From Scolanthus callimorphus (lineage: Eukaryota; Cnidaria; Anthozoa; Actiniaria; Edwardsiidae): a stretch of 64,000 bases of DNA. The stretch covers positions 10,766,501-10,830,500 of the forward strand of contig CM066916.1 of NCBI GenBank assembly GCA_033964015.1, given 5' to 3'. Every line of letters begins with the position of its first letter. The stretch's first letter is position 1. The position numbers and the translations under genes are program-made. The notes under the pieces are model-generated. The model saw nothing but the letters and a program-made list of their open reading frames with translations, made no database searches and had not been told where the DNA came from. Below, piece by piece: positions 45,871 through 58,399 of this stretch.

Positions 45871-48059
45871 TCATAAATTGCTCATTTGTACCGTACTTAG
45901 ATACATGTCGTTTTTGTAAAACTTTGTAGGGCTTGTCTTTGGTGGAGCTGTGGTAGTTTTGGCTGCCTTCTGTGAATACGTCACTTCCGGTTGAACGCTT
46001 GGGGCCACATAATTTGGTGGGGTGGGGACGGGAGGATTTGGATGAGACTCGTGGACGATGTGCTTCACTGGCTCATTGACATCTTAAAAATGTTTGAAAA
46101 ATGCAAATACGATAAGAGTTTTCTAGTTTACTATTTAACCTGCTTAGCGGATGTAAAAGTCGAGGACAAGAGAAAATCCCAGCAAATCAACAGAGTTCTT
46201 TTTTTTATTCCGCGCGGTATGCCTGTGGTTTTAAAATCTCGTCTCAGTCCCCTCGTCCGAGAAAGAAACAAAATGGCGACCAAAGGTACGACGTTTCTCG
46301 AGTATCATGTTTCGCAAGTTCTGATGACTGTTCCAGCTTTTTTCGCAAAGAATAATACTTACAGACCTTTCTTCCTTTTACCTAGGAAGTTTTGCAACGT
46401 CTGCCAACTTGTCGAAATTTCCTTCATATGCAAGTTTCGCCAGGGTGGCGAAGAGTACTTTTCGCACGCATTCACGAAGTGTTATGCAGTGTTTCAGGAA
46501 TGCCTATCGACCCTTGTTTCGATTTTCATATGAATATGCTCTAAGCGAGCGTGACCGATCATTGTCTTTTAATAGTGATCGGATTTTTTCGTTGTAACCC
46601 TAGAAACTTACTTACGATATAGATATCAGTTTGGGTGATTCTTGGTTATCAAAAAGCGGCCCAAAAGCGACGATCGTTTGACACATTCTTTATTGTTTAT
46701 CAACACACATGCATGTTGCATGACGATCGATAGGTGTTCTTCCCCCAGTTAGGCGTTTTTGTTTCAAGGTACACAGGCACGAGCCGAATTCGGACTCAAT
46801 CACGGATCACTGGCTTTTCTCGACTCCCTCCTCCTAATCCCCACTTAGAGGAGCTACGCAGGCTAAGAATATACTAATTTCATGACAAATGGCGAATGAT
46901 TGTGAATTTCATTGGTTCTATGTTATATTACATTCTGTCTTTCTCTCACCTGATTGGTTTGTAATTGTGTTGTTAGCCTGTATGCTCTTGTTATAATTGG
47001 CTTCAATGTTCACTGGAAGTGCTGTGGTAGTACGAATGAAACAAGAATATGAACGATGCTCGTCAAAATATTAGTAATATTCAGCGGCACGAAACAGCTT
47101 GTTAGCGAATTCTGCGCACTACATCTCGAGATCATTACAAGCACCATTATTATTACATTTATGGAGTGTCAAGTCTTGTTGTAATAGACCAATCTCGATA
47201 TATTAAAATTCCAACTAGAATACAAGGGTCAGAGGAATAACATAAATAAACTAATTAATCATTTTTCGATGCCGATGAGGTTTCTTTTGATTTATTCCCC
47301 TGAGCCTCGGACTCAAGTAAGAATATTAATATATCGAAATTGGTCTATTGATATTGTGATTGTCATATTCATTGCCACTTTAATTGTTATTGTCATTGCT
47401 GATGTCATTGCCATTGTCAAAGTCATTACTATTTTAACATTGTTATTATCATTGATGTTGCCATTGTCATAGTTATTGCCATTATCATTGTAATTTTCAT
47501 ATTCATTACCATTTTTATTGTTATTGTCATTGCTGATGTCATTTCCATAGTCATTGCCATTATCATTGTTATTGTCATTGTAATTGCCATAGTCATTACC
47601 ACTATCATTGTTGTCATTGCCATCGTGATAGTCATTGCCATTATCGTTGTTATTGTCATTGCTGTTGCCATTACCACTAACATTGTCATTGTAAAACTAA
47701 ATAGTCTTCCGTGCCTAAACTCTGACACACGTTAGAGCCCTTCCTACATGAACACAGATAACTGGCAAGATTCAATTACATGTAATTACTAGAGACTACA
47801 AGCTTCCGCTGTGAGTCGAGTCAATGTTTTACTTAAATAAAAGTTCCATGTTCCGGCGCCAGTTTTCACTTACGAATGGGTGGGACATCTCTTCTGGAAA
47901 GGCTCCTCGTTCGCCCTAAACAATATCAGCGGACATTGGTTTAGCCAGTGGTGACAGTAAACAGAGAAACAGTAAACAGAGAGGATATATTAACTTACCA
48001 CAATCTAGACAAGCCATAAAACAAAGAAATGCGGAAACTAATGCTGAACAGCCTGCCAT
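45871..48059 (-). CDS. Small secreted Pro/Thr-rich protein (3 exons, 104 aa)
   Basis: On the minus strand the exons are 48059-47999, 47915-47874 and 46082-45871. Both introns are GT-AG and phase 1 (donors G|GTAAGT and C|GTAAGT; acceptors GTTTAG and TTTAAG). The lengths sum to 315 nt including a TGA. Exon 1 is a classic signal peptide, MAGCSALVSAFLCFMACLDC. Exon 2 is basic (RTRSLSRRDVPPI) with an SRRD site that may be cut. Exon 3 is Pro/Thr/Lys-rich (SHPNPPVPTPPNYVAPSVQP) and ends LSTVQMSNL. I recognise no family. It has the same signal-exon plus phase-1 design as the plus-strand genes in the window. Confidence 0.6.
46273..46597 (+). CDS. Weak candidate two-exon gene (75 aa), antisense to an intron of the minus-strand gene
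   Basis: Exon 46273-46285 (MATK, in an AAAATGGCGACC context) could splice in phase 1 to 46386-46597. The product is basic and Ser/Arg/Phe-rich (SKFPSYASFARVAKSTFRTH) with stop TAA at 46595-46597. The acceptor TTTTACCTAG is good but the donor GTACGA is weak. The start matches a YY1-type ATGGCG word that also occurs in repeats here. No family is recognised. It may be a chance frame. Confidence 0.25.
47183..47349. mobile_element. MITE with AATAGACCAAT termini
   Basis: The left end AATAGACCAATCTCGATATA is mirrored by TATATCGAAATTGGTCTATT. Related halves are at 37690-37795 and 48107-48180, which share TTTATTCCCYTGAGCC and CGGACTCAA. Confidence 0.8.
47350..47691. repeat. Degenerate GTCATT/GCCATT hexamer array
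   Basis: About 340 bp of imperfect hexamers (TTGTCATTGCCATTATCATT and variants), directly following the MITE end. It lies in the intron between exons 2 and 3 of the minus-strand gene. Confidence 0.9.
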
Positions 48060-48751
48060 AATCACTCCTGTCATAAAAAAGAACATAATAGCTCATCAAT
48101 GATGCGTTTCTTTTGATTTATTCCCTTGAGCCACGGACTCAATATATTTAAAATATATCGAAATTGGTCTATTTTTTATTTACTGCTCATAGATTAGCGT
48201 GAGTAAAGGCTTTGTTGCTTCTGAAACAAGAGACGTAATGAAATTGGGTTAATTTCCACCAGGTGCGGGACTCCTATGGGATTCCCATGGGAAAGCCGTG
48301 TCACATGCTTGCGTGACATAGTGTATTTTGGTGTTACATTACACGTGATAAAAGCACGCTTCTCGATGTCACTGATTTATATGGCTGAATCGGGCTCAAA
48401 CCATTCACATTTCTGACGTTTGCCTACGTCGGAGCAACAACAGGTAAACATATCTGTTCTAAAACTTAACCTACTTGAAACGATGAGATATTTCTACGGT
48501 TAATGTTCTAGGAAGATGGCCTTCATGTTGTCGAGTGGCGAAAGTCCAAGATGGTGGACCTTCGACGGCATGGTCGAGCATGGGCCCAATTCGATTCTTG
48601 AATCAGAATGGTAGCTTTTCTCAGGTAAGGTGAATTGACTTGAATACCTTTGATTTATTGTTATTGTAGAAGCGATTAAATTATATAGGAATGAGGACTG
48701 TTTGACCTAGATTGATCCTGAGAACAACTACAAATTTTAATGTATTGCATA

Positions 48752-49006
48752 CAGCCGATTGCGTTTGAGCGTTTTATCCTAACAGTTCGCACGTTATGTT
48801 TAAACGTTTGAAAGTTGTGTTTCTAGGATGAAACGAGACGTTTCTATGGCAAACCAAAGAGTTCTGTCCTCTCTGATTGGTCAGTGAAAAATACACATGG
48901 CGGTTGCCCTTGGAAACGTCCGACTTTTTGTCTCACAACGCAACTTTCAAACGTTCAAACGTAACGTGCGAACTGTTAGGGTAAAACGCTCAAACGCAGT
49001 CGGCTG
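48752..49006. mobile_element. TA-flanked MITE with ~75-bp inverted termini
   Basis: The left end CAGCCGATTGCGTTTGAGCG continues through AACAGTTCGCACGTTA; the right end mirrors it and closes GCTCAAACGCAGTCGGCTG. Both ends are flanked by TA, as in Tc1/mariner-type insertions. Confidence 0.85.
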
Positions 49007-51068
49007 TAAATGTATCGCTACAATTATTGGATTCTTTTACGACCGAGCGCAAAAGCGAGAAACTATGGCGACAATGGTTTGATGTCCCCTAAGCCAATCA
49101 GATTCTATAGACTTGATCAAATAAACTGGACAAACTGCATGCATTACAAAATTCACCGGGTGCTAGCATTGTGCATTGTCTAGCATATCTGGACCCAAGT
49201 TGGTCGGAGTTACTGGCACTTAATTTTCAGTCCACACATTGAATCCCCTTCAAAGACTGTGCACAGCAGCCAAACAAAATAAAAAAAGTCTATTCGCATG
49301 GGCGGCGGAGAACCTATAAGGGGTATTTTTTTTCTTAGCCCAATGGTAGCTTATGTAAAACAATAAGTTTCCATGAGGTCCTTTCATTTTTTTCAGTGAC
49401 TCCATTTCATTAAACGTGATTTTCGTCTCCCAGGAGAAAGTCTTTTCATTAATGTCGAAGCTTTATTTTTAAATCGCGGCGCGCTATGCGCGCAAACGAA
49501 ATAATGACGACGATACAACTAAAAGAAGTTGTACCCCCCGCTTCGATAATTCCGGGATCCGCTACTGATGCCACTGACCAAAATGTCTAGGTACGGCGCT
49601 GATATCACAGACAAGTTAGATGGTACTGAGCTTGCTAGTGTATTTGCAAGAGCAAACGAGCTGCGCGCCAGGTTTTTTAACATGCCCCCCTCCCCCCACA
49701 CATCTGCATATGGCTTGAGCTGGCTGCGAGCTTGCTAAAGCCATCCACCCGTGTGTCACTGTAACAGGTGGACTCATTAGAGCATTAAATGTGACAACAA
49801 AAATATTCCGCCCTAGAGTACCAACTCCTAGCTGATTTCAAGCCTTGTCTTGATCAAGCTCTAAGTAGAAAGGTTCATTTGCATGACAATGAAGCTAATA
49901 AGGAACGTTTAATACTGTATCAAAAGTACAAAGCTTAGATTCAGCTCAGGTTAGATTTCACGATTATTAAAGTTACAATGTTGTGACATTTAACTGAAAC
50001 ACTGTGAATTTGGGATCAATAAGGTTGTTAGAGTTATCAGTGAAAATGAGATCAAAAGTAGTAAATGCAATTTCCTATAACGGAGGAAAACACTCACGAA
50101 TTTCTTGGAGGAATAACAATGAATTTTTCTCAGCTCGTCTTGTTACGAAGCGACACAAAGCGAGACTATAGAAAAGATATTGAGCCCACCAATTCTACAT
50201 ATAACATAATTTACATATAAAGGGAGAGGCTCATTAGCAAATTAGCAGTTAGCGCAACTCATTTCTCATCTCATTTCTTGAGTACCCGTATAAAAATGAT
50301 AAACAAGAGAGAGAGAGAGAGAGAGTAAATAATATTATATTAATACATTTAATCTATCTCCTGGAATTTTTTCTCGTGATATGATTTACAAGAAATCAAT
50401 ACTGACCTTTCCGTCTTAGCTTTTGAGAGATGAAAACCCACAAGGCAGAACCGTTGACTGAAATAAATAATGTTATTTAAGACCCTTTTCTAACTCTTTC
50501 TCGTACGCCGGTTTGTAAGGCGCTTTGTAAGGCGCTTCATGGAAAGTGATTTCATGTATGAAGGCGAAAATCAACAGCGTCCTGTTACACCTGCTTAGTT
50601 TCGATGGATGACGAAATCGGGTTAACTCTCCCGTAAAGTGGAAAACAAAGCAGAGAAAACGACCTGGAAAATGGGTAGCACTCTTTTACGTTTTATTACA
50701 TTTCAAGCACACAGGTATCAAATTGTCCCTTGTCAAAATTGTATTTATGCAGCTTGCGATTTATTGTTGTTAAAGGAAAACAAGCCATGGACAAAAGCTC
50801 ATGCTGTAAATACATCATGAGCTTTTGCCATAGACCAGCCAAGTTGTGTTTCGACCGTGAACAAATGAATCATGTATGAAAACAACATTTTCCGCCCAAT
50901 TTGCTTCGGGAAAAGCGAATTTTTTTTACGATCTTTAGAAAACTGTATCACTTTAATTTGATAGAGCCGCGGAGAATGGTATTAATGTGAGGTTTTTCGA
51001 GCAGAAAATGAGATTGCGAGACAGTCTCTAAAAATCCGAGATTTTGCGGTCCCCGAACACCATTGATA

Positions 51069-51244
51069 CACAGGGAATTTCTGCAGAAACTCATCCATGG
51101 GAAAAGCTGAATTTCCCGAGGCACACGCATGGGAAGTGTTCGGAATTCGCATGGATAGCCATGGGAAACCCGAACACTTCCCATTCTTTTACCATGAGAA
51201 ATTCAGCTTTTCCCATGGATGTTTTTTTGCAGAAATTCCCTGTG
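51069..51244. repeat. Inverted repeat of ~46-bp arms
   Basis: CACAGGGAATTTCTGCAGAA and CATGGGAAAAGCTGAATTTC are mirrored by GAAATTCAGCTTTTCCCATG and GCAGAAATTCCCTGTG. Inner arms ATGGGAAGTGTTCGG and CCCGAACACTTCCCAT nest inside. It is probably a MITE. Confidence 0.8.
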
Positions 51245-51261
51245 GTGATGATTTCTTTGTT

Positions 51262-51391
51262 TTAAAGGCCCATCACCAACCGGGAGCCTTTGCGCCCCGT
51301 TTCCCTTTGTTTTCAAATTGATCCATTGTTTTTCGGGTGCCCTGATTGGCTAAGAGTCCGCAAAGGCTGTCGGTTGGTGATGGGCCTTTAA
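51262..51391. mobile_element. TTAA-flanked (piggyBac-like) MITE
   Basis: TTAAAGGCCCATCACCAACC on the left is mirrored by GGTTGGTGATGGGCCTTTAA on the right, with TTAA at both ends. CGCAAAGGCT and AGCCTTTGCG words lie inside each arm. Partial copies are at ~32965-33068 and ~56300-56405. Confidence 0.85.
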
Positions 51392-52282
51392 TAATCATAT
51401 AAGCAGGGGTCATGAGCGCGTGTTGTCGAGAGAGAGTTTCACGATTACAACTAATATCTAACTAATCGTGTTGTCACTTTTTTAGTCAATAAATATTCCT
51501 AAAACTGCAACTTGTAAGTGTTCTTAGTACTTCAATACGACGACAGTTCGATAGAGAGTCTGTTCTTATCTATTCTAATTGTCATTTATACAAATCTGTC
51601 AATTGGTTTGACGTAGCCTCATACTCAGGCTACTCGGCGGACCTGTCACGCTTTGCCTGGTTGACATCGTCGCATCTTCGGTGCTCCTCTGGCGTTCGTC
51701 GGGGGCTATTCGTGCTTGTCTGGGGGACGCGCCATAGTAGGGGCTGCTAGCAGTCTACCTGGCTATGACGTCATTGGATTTTGCTCAACTTGAAGAGCGG
51801 CCGCCATATTAAAATCACAAAGCGGATTAGCTGAGAGCAAGGGGTAACCTGTGGTGTTTGACGATCCTTCCACTGCGCGTAATTGTCATTCCAGAAGGCT
51901 CTGGGGCGGGGCTGTGGGGCGGGGCTGTGTGGTTGACTCGTGTCCTCCTCGCGTCATCGTTGGAGGAACCACCATCTTAAATTGACTCTTTGAAACCGTT
52001 GCTACGTAAGTGCTTAGGTGAGCATGGGATGTGTTGGAATACGTACGCCATTGCGAATGCGTCAAAATCTTCGCCCATGTATTGTGATCCGCTATCCGAT
52101 CTTACGACTGCAGGAATTCAGGGAATTCCTTAATACTCGCTTCATTGCGTCGATTACTGATTTGCTGGTACAGTTTTATCTGAGGCATCTTCTGTACGAC
52201 TGGATATTTAGAGTAGTAATCGGAGAATAACAGGAACTCAGAGTTATCAATCTGGAATAGGTCAATCTGGAATAGGTAAAGA

Positions 52283-52920
52283 AGGTATTATATCTGGAGG
52301 AATTGGGGCACTTAGAAAGGCTCGACGTTTTGTTCCCCATGAAACAAGAATCTCAATATACAACTCCCTCATACATGCCATATTTTGATTACTGTAGTGC
52401 TATGGGGGACATATGGCAAAGGGATGGCAAACACCCTCCAGATACTCCAAAACAGGGCAGCCAGGGTTTTGACCTTCTCAAACTATGATAAACGATCAAG
52501 GGATTTACTGGATGAGCTAAAGTGGGACAATCTTGAGACACAAGGGACAAACAGCTAGCATTGACGATGTATAAAACCCCAAAATGGAGGAACCCCAGAT
52601 TACCTCTAAAATATTTTTTTGCATTCCTATCAAACTCATAAGTATAATCTTAGGAATTCATTGGGTAATTTGTTTGTGCCCAGACCAAACTAGAAAGGAG
52701 GGAAACACAGCTTCTAATACAGAGGAGCTGTCCTGTGGAATAGCCTTCCAAATAGCATAAAAAACATCATTTCAAAAATTTAAAAAAATCCCTATAAGTC
52801 ATAATATAAATAGATAGATAGTTATTTTTTTTAATAATACACAGCTCTTTGGAAGAGCATATTTTTACTTTGTAATTTTATGAAAAGATTCTGTGTTTAA
52901 ATAAAGTTTTGTTTGATTGA
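52283..52920 (+). pseudogene. Decayed LINE reverse-transcriptase C-terminal fragment
   Basis: Translation in shifting frames gives ETRISIYNSLIHA, FDYCSAM, LLDELKWDNLET, then a stop-riddled tail. These match the order of motifs at the C-terminus of non-LTR reverse transcriptases (IYxxLIxPxFDYCS, ...DLLxELxWxxLExR). Several frameshifts and stops are visible, followed by GATAGATAG and a final AATAAAGTTTTG tail. Confidence 0.75.
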
Positions 52921-54506
52921 TTGTCTGTTGCGATGATGTGCCATGGGTGTAGTGGTGTAGTGGTGTTTGTTCTTTTAATTTTCTTCTCTCGACATGACAA
53001 TAATATAATGTAAATGTCTAAAAATAAGATGCTCTCTAGAAATATCATTCAGACAAGACAGTTCTTCATGATCTTTAAACTGTGTGACGTATACTTCCAG
53101 GATCGGTTGTCGGGGGATTGAAAATAACGGCGAGCCAGTTGTTGTAAAACCTGCCTTGAGCATTTTACAAGACATAATCGAATGGTTTCCTCCGCAACAC
53201 GAAATGCAGGTTTAATACACTTTCAATATACAAAGACAAGTACCAGAACCTTTTTGAGAAACCCCATTTCACACTATATTAATGCATATTGTTCTTAATA
53301 CTTACATAGTCAAGTGGATATCGAAAAATGGCCAGAGCTTTCAAGGAGTCCGTTTGCGGGCTAGACATGACACTCATATATTGAGCCGCAGTTACCCGCC
53401 GTGAACTTACCGAATATTAAAGATGAGATATTCAGAAACACAAACTTCTGAAGAGGGCGAGAAACTATTTCAGCCTATTGCAGTATTTTTTTTTAAATAT
53501 ATGTCACTTCTCGTGGGCACAGGTTCTATCCCAATTTTAGTTAAAACTGAGCTAGCCTGACATTAACAGATATTCGTATTTCCAATTCATCAAAGTCAAT
53601 GACTTTCTTGATGGATCCGTATCGAATTTCCAACTTCTCAGCTCCCTGCCCCTATGCAAGGCTGAATTTCATTCAGCTTCGGCTTTTCGGTAGGTGACGT
53701 GCGATGCCCCCACCTGATTCTTGGTTTATATAACTATAAGTATTTGTTATTCGCATAAGGGAAAGAGAATAGAATTGAACCACATGATATAGTTAATGAA
53801 TACAATATTCCTGCGGTGCGTGAATGAAACATCCAACATCAGCTTGTATTGCGCTATAGTGGCCTTTCGCCATTTCTTCACTTTTTGTCTTCTTTTCATT
53901 GGTGGAATTGAGAGGCCACAGTATCAAACCACATTATAAATGTATGACCACTTAACAATACAATGTATGCTCGTGAGAAAAGAGAGTAATGTTTATTCGG
54001 ACTCATTCGACAACCAAGTGGTTTGTACTTATCACATGTAGCTGGCTGGCACTGCTGTCATGGAAAAGCCATTTCAGTGTGAAGCACATTTACAACTGAG
54101 GACGAATACATACCAATCTACTTCTAATTCTAATTCTACCTACTCGCAACGATTCTGGATCTTCTTTGAAGACGGTTTGTCATGAATGAGGATATTAAGA
54201 AGTAAGTGCGCGAAATGAACATGGACCCTGCTGACTTTCTGTTATTGATATTTATTTAGTATATCCACATTAGATACATTGGTTAACAAAAAAGCGAAAC
54301 AGAAACAAAAAATGGAATAACGTTGATTAGAGTATACCAAATAAGCGAATAGTCATTTTCGCGCGCTCTGATTGGTTCCTGAAATAGTAGCTATCCAACA
54401 CTATGGCCTCTGCAAAGAATGGCCTATGGCCCCTGCATAGATAACTTTTCCCTTTTTTTTTTGCATTTTTATGAAGTAAGCTAGTGCCTTTATAATATAC
54501 CTGAGA

Positions 54507-55020
54507 CTTGCGCCCGGGGGGGGGGGGGGGTACTACCTATATTGACAATGATTTATATTATGTAGATTTATTGGCTTACATCGATGTAACTAGGTTTTCC
54601 AAGGTGCCAATAAAAATATCTGTCTGTCTATGACGGGGATGCTCGGCCCGAAAGGGGTTCCGAAAGGGGTAGGGTTTCAGGCTGGAGGTATAAGAAAGGG
54701 GTAGGGTTTACAGGCTGGGTACAAGAAAGGGGTTAGTGTTTTCAGGCTGGACTGGGTATAAAGGAGAGTAGGGAAAATTGCAATTTTGGTATAAAAAAGG
54801 GTTTGTATTTCACCGGTTTTTCAAGCACAACGCGGTAGCAAAACACTTTTCAGGCTTGGTATAAGAAAGGGTACCTTTTTCGGCTTTTGTATACGAAAGG
54901 GGTACCTTTTTTGCTCTAAAATTGGTATAAAGAACGGTAAGGGGTCCAAGATTTAAGATTCAAGATTCATTTATTTACAATATTATATTGGGGCCAGAAT
55001 CTGGGCCGAGCATCCCCGTA
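54507..55020. repeat. Element with GGGG-TAC end and degenerate AAGGGGTAGGGTTTCAGG tandems
   Basis: A G-tract plus TACTACC start is followed by words such as GGTATAAGAAAGGGGTAGGG and TTTCAGGCTGG repeated at ~35-45-bp spacing. GATGCTCGGCCC at 54637 is mirrored by GGGCCGAGCATCCCCGTA at ~55001. It is related to the element at 31588-31985. Confidence 0.6.
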
Positions 55021-55289
55021 CAAAAGTTTTTGCGGGGGTTTTGCGTCTCGCGCGAGCTTCGGTGTCAATCGCAAACGTTTGTAGGCAGTATTGACAATAA
55101 TTTAATATTTTATCCAAAGCTCTTGATCCAACTGAGTTTGGTGAATACTAAACCTACTTCCCTCGGGGTGGATGAACAGTAGCGGGATATCACCACTATT
55201 CATCTCCCCTTCAGGGAATAGCTGTATTATACCACGCCACAGAGAAGGCAGCCAATCAGAACACAGAAAAGCCGTTGTATATTCGGCAT

Positions 55290-55473
55290 TAGTCAAATCA
55301 CACTAGTGGTCTATTATCAATGCTGCATTCTGATTGGTTGAGCTACTAGTAGGCTATAAGTTATAGCCTACTAGTATCGAAAAGTGTCGGATTTGAAAGC
55401 CAGAAAATGGCAAATGACCAGAACAAAAACATTTTTTGCCAATACAAATTGACCTACTAGTGTGATTTGACTA
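55290..55473. mobile_element. MITE with AGTCAAATCACACTAGT ends
   Basis: TAGTCAAATCACACTAGTGG on the left is mirrored by CTACTAGTGTGATTTGACTA on the right. A central palindrome TAGTAGGCTATAAGTTATAG plus CCTACTA lies inside. Confidence 0.8.
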
Positions 55474-55474
55474 A

Positions 55475-55520
55475 AACAATTATTCCTCTCGCCCTCATGG
55501 CCTCTGAGTCAATAGCCCAT

Positions 55521-55551
<31 letters not shown>

Positions 55552-55581
55552 GAGCCCATTCTGGCTCGAGGAATAATTGTT
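55475..55581. repeat. Long palindrome (hairpin)
   Basis: AACAATTATTCCTC opens and GAGGAATAATTGTT closes the unit. GAGTCAATAGCCCAT and ATGGGCTATTGACTC form the inner arms and GGCCTTCGGCC the centre. It abuts the MITE at 55290-55473. Confidence 0.85.
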
Positions 55582-55857
55582 AAGTAGTTCTACTGCATCA
55601 TGTACTGACCTAAATATTTTATTACAAATGTCGACCTCGCGCAAAGGCTCATGTGTACACCACGAAATACAAGTGACGCGTTGGATATTTTATGGTAAAC
55701 CAGTCAAAAAGCATTGTATATTTATTTATATATGAAGATTATTTTCGTTGTTTTATTTACGAATACACGCATGTGCTGGTAATACCATGAACGAGATATT
55801 TATCTTAAATACTGCACACATATAAATGAATCACATGCAGTCGTTTTCGTAATTGCA

Positions 55858-55985
55858 CTTGGGGGGACTGGGTCGAGATGCGCGCGGGATAGCTGTGGGT
55901 ATTCTAGCGTGGTAACCAAGCCTAAATCGATGGTGGACTAAGCAAGAGCTCGTGTCTCTGTAAGTTTTCATTCAAAATTTCTCTC
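55858..55985. repeat. Dispersed repeat (third of three copies)
   Basis: GATGCGCGCGGGATAGCTGT, TTCTAGCGTGGTAACCAAGC and ATCGATGGTGGACTAAGC match 24768-24960 and 40889-41030. Confidence 0.7.
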
Positions 55986-57281
55986 CAAGTTTTAATACAT
56001 TTACAGTAAATTTAGAAGAGAGCTTCGACTTGAGGTTGTTTTTAGGCATTGGAGCGTATTAATTCGAACATGGCCTATTCCTGCACGTTTTCATTCAAAA
56101 TTTCGCCATTTCTTCGCTTCGTTCACCGAAATTCTTATCACAAGATGATCTCCTGTCACTTCCTAATAAGGTAAATGATTCCAAATATGGAACTGGCAGT
56201 GGAGTGTTTGAAAAACGACAATTTTCCACGAGGCATATTTGTTTGATATGGCTTTAGAGTGCTGTATGAAACATTTAATAGAAAACCAAGTAAATATACC
56301 TTTGCTCCCCGTTTTCTTTTGTTTTCAAATTGATCCATTCTTTTTCGCGTGCTCTGATTGGCTAATAGACCGCAAAGGCTCCCGGTTGATGATGGGTCTT
56401 TAATGTGTACGAGGCGAGCAAATAACTTGCTAAGTGGCACGGGCCGTGTTTCGTTTTTTCGTTTGGTCTTTAGCTAGACTTTAGCTAGAATGTGTCTCGC
56501 AAAAAAACGAATAACGGCTCGAACAAATCAAACCAAATTGGCCCGATTATACATAAAACCAAGAGAGTTTTTTTTTCTTGATTTCAAATTTTGGGTGTGT
56601 TGGAAAATCAGATTTTCATTGACTTTCAAGCTATTGAAATTTCACTGATGAAGTTTTTTTTGGAGTAAAGGTTCAATATTCGTGGACGCGCAACATTTAA
56701 ATGCGTTTCCGACTAGTTTGCTTTTGTTGGCTTGGTGACATGAATTTAAAATTTTGTTTCCTGGCAACAATATTACAAATATTTATTCATTTGCGCATTT
56801 TCGATCTTCGAAACGTAATGATTTACGTCCCGTTCCTATAGAAACCAAAAACTAGTATAAATAATACATATTTAATATAGTCCACTTCGAATGAACACTT
56901 CATATCATCGAGTTGGCCAGTGTTTTCAGGTGCTCGGAAAGTGTGGACTAGAAATAGGATTTCTAATGGCGAAAGGTAAGTCGGAAGGATAAAAAGCTGG
57001 ATTTTCTTTACTTCAAATTGCTATCAGAACATTTCGCTGGAAAATGAATTAACATATTTATCCCCTGAGAGATAAGAAGGCGGGCTAGAGGGACAAGCCC
57101 CAATAATGCGCATCTTTTCAACCATAGTTACTGTACTCTGCAGGAGACTGCTCTACAGTTCTAGTTCCATGGGAGTTTCTTCTTGTTGGTGATTGTATTT
57201 AAAATACGCTAATGAGAATTAGTGTGGGATTATTAGGCAAGAGTAAATCCGTGTAGTAGGACACTGTAGAATAAAGATAAA

Positions 57282-57677
57282 TAATAGACCAAAACGGCAA
57301 ACGGTGTTTACATCTTGTTGCAACCCAATTCAAATCATGCGATACTTCCTTTGGGTGGTTACAATTGTTCATCTTATATATACTAGTTATTTAATGCGTA
57401 AAATCGCCAATCGCAACAGTGAATTTTGAGGTCGCGTAGCAATGCATACGGTGGTAAAGCAACGTTTTACGTAAAGGCAGTGCACGATGGGAAGGTTGAG
57501 TGGAATACCGCTGCCGGGAATACACCACCATTCCTGCATTCTGATTGGCTGTATTTTCTGTGGCGTGTTATAAATACTTGCATGCGCTCGGTCGTCGTGT
57601 GTAAAAAATTGCACAATTGTAACCAACCAAGCAGCAACACAAGATGTAAACATCGTTAGCCGATTTGGTCTGTTATG
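57282..57677. mobile_element. MITE with ~85-bp imperfect inverted termini
   Basis: The left end AATAGACCAAAACGGCAAAC continues GGTGTTTACATCTTGTTG and GGTTACAATTGT. The right end carries ACAATTGTAACC, CAACACAAGATGTAAACATC and GCCGATTTGGTCTGTTAT. It is ~395 bp long and non-coding. Confidence 0.8.
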
Positions 57678-58066
57678 CAAGTTGATCTTTAAGCAGAGGG
57701 TAACGTTAGGGTAAAATACACGGAGCCGCGTTATGAGTAGAACGACAGTGATAAACAGCTTAAGTTCTGTGCCAAAAATAATTTTAATCGCTTGATTTTT
57801 TCATGTTCAAATATGCAGTAGAAGTGGAGGTCAATTTCTATAATTAATACTTGGTAGCCACCTTAAAACCCAAAAATATAAGAACTCTGTCCAGCCTGGC
57901 AAAGAAAATTGGTTCTTAGAAAAAAAATATCAGTCCAATCTACATGTTCAAAGTTCTAGATTTTAATTGTTTGAGAAACATACTATGCATAACTCAAAAG
58001 CAACGGCCATGAAGAGAAGCATTTTTATTGTTGAAAATACAAGTACTTAACCATTATGTACTATGT

Positions 58067-58399
58067 CAGGGGCTCATAGTAAACAGTTCATAAGTAGGGG
58101 CATTCCTCTGATGTATAGTCTTGATATAAGGCGTTTTGACTGCTATTTACTTTTGTTTCTATGCCGCTGCGGTCACGTATATTTAGAATAACAATAGCAG
58201 AGAACAACAAGAAATCAGTGCTATGCATGGCATGTGCATGGCGTCTGTAAAGCTACTGATAAAACGAATTTGATTGGATAGTAAAAGAAAAGCTTTACAA
58301 TTTTAGCGGCAAAACTGTTCTAAAAATAAATAGGTCTGTCAAAAATTAATATATATAGGGCAATACTAGAGAGGGACGCCCCTATTTATGAGCCCCTGA
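58067..58399. mobile_element. hAT-like MITE with CAGGGGCTCAT termini
   Basis: CAGGGGCTCATAGTAAAC and TAAGTAGGGGCATTCCTCT on the left are mirrored by AGAGGGACGCCCCTATTTAT and GAGCCCCTG on the right. ATTATGTA follows the right end directly and also occurs six bases before the left end. Confidence 0.75.

Noticed and set aside
50407..50455. Minus-strand segment with acceptor TTTATTTCAG and donor G|GTCAGT, phase 1 at both ends
   Set aside because: The neighbouring segment at 50094-50170 hits a stop in the required frame and no signal-peptide exon was found upstream.
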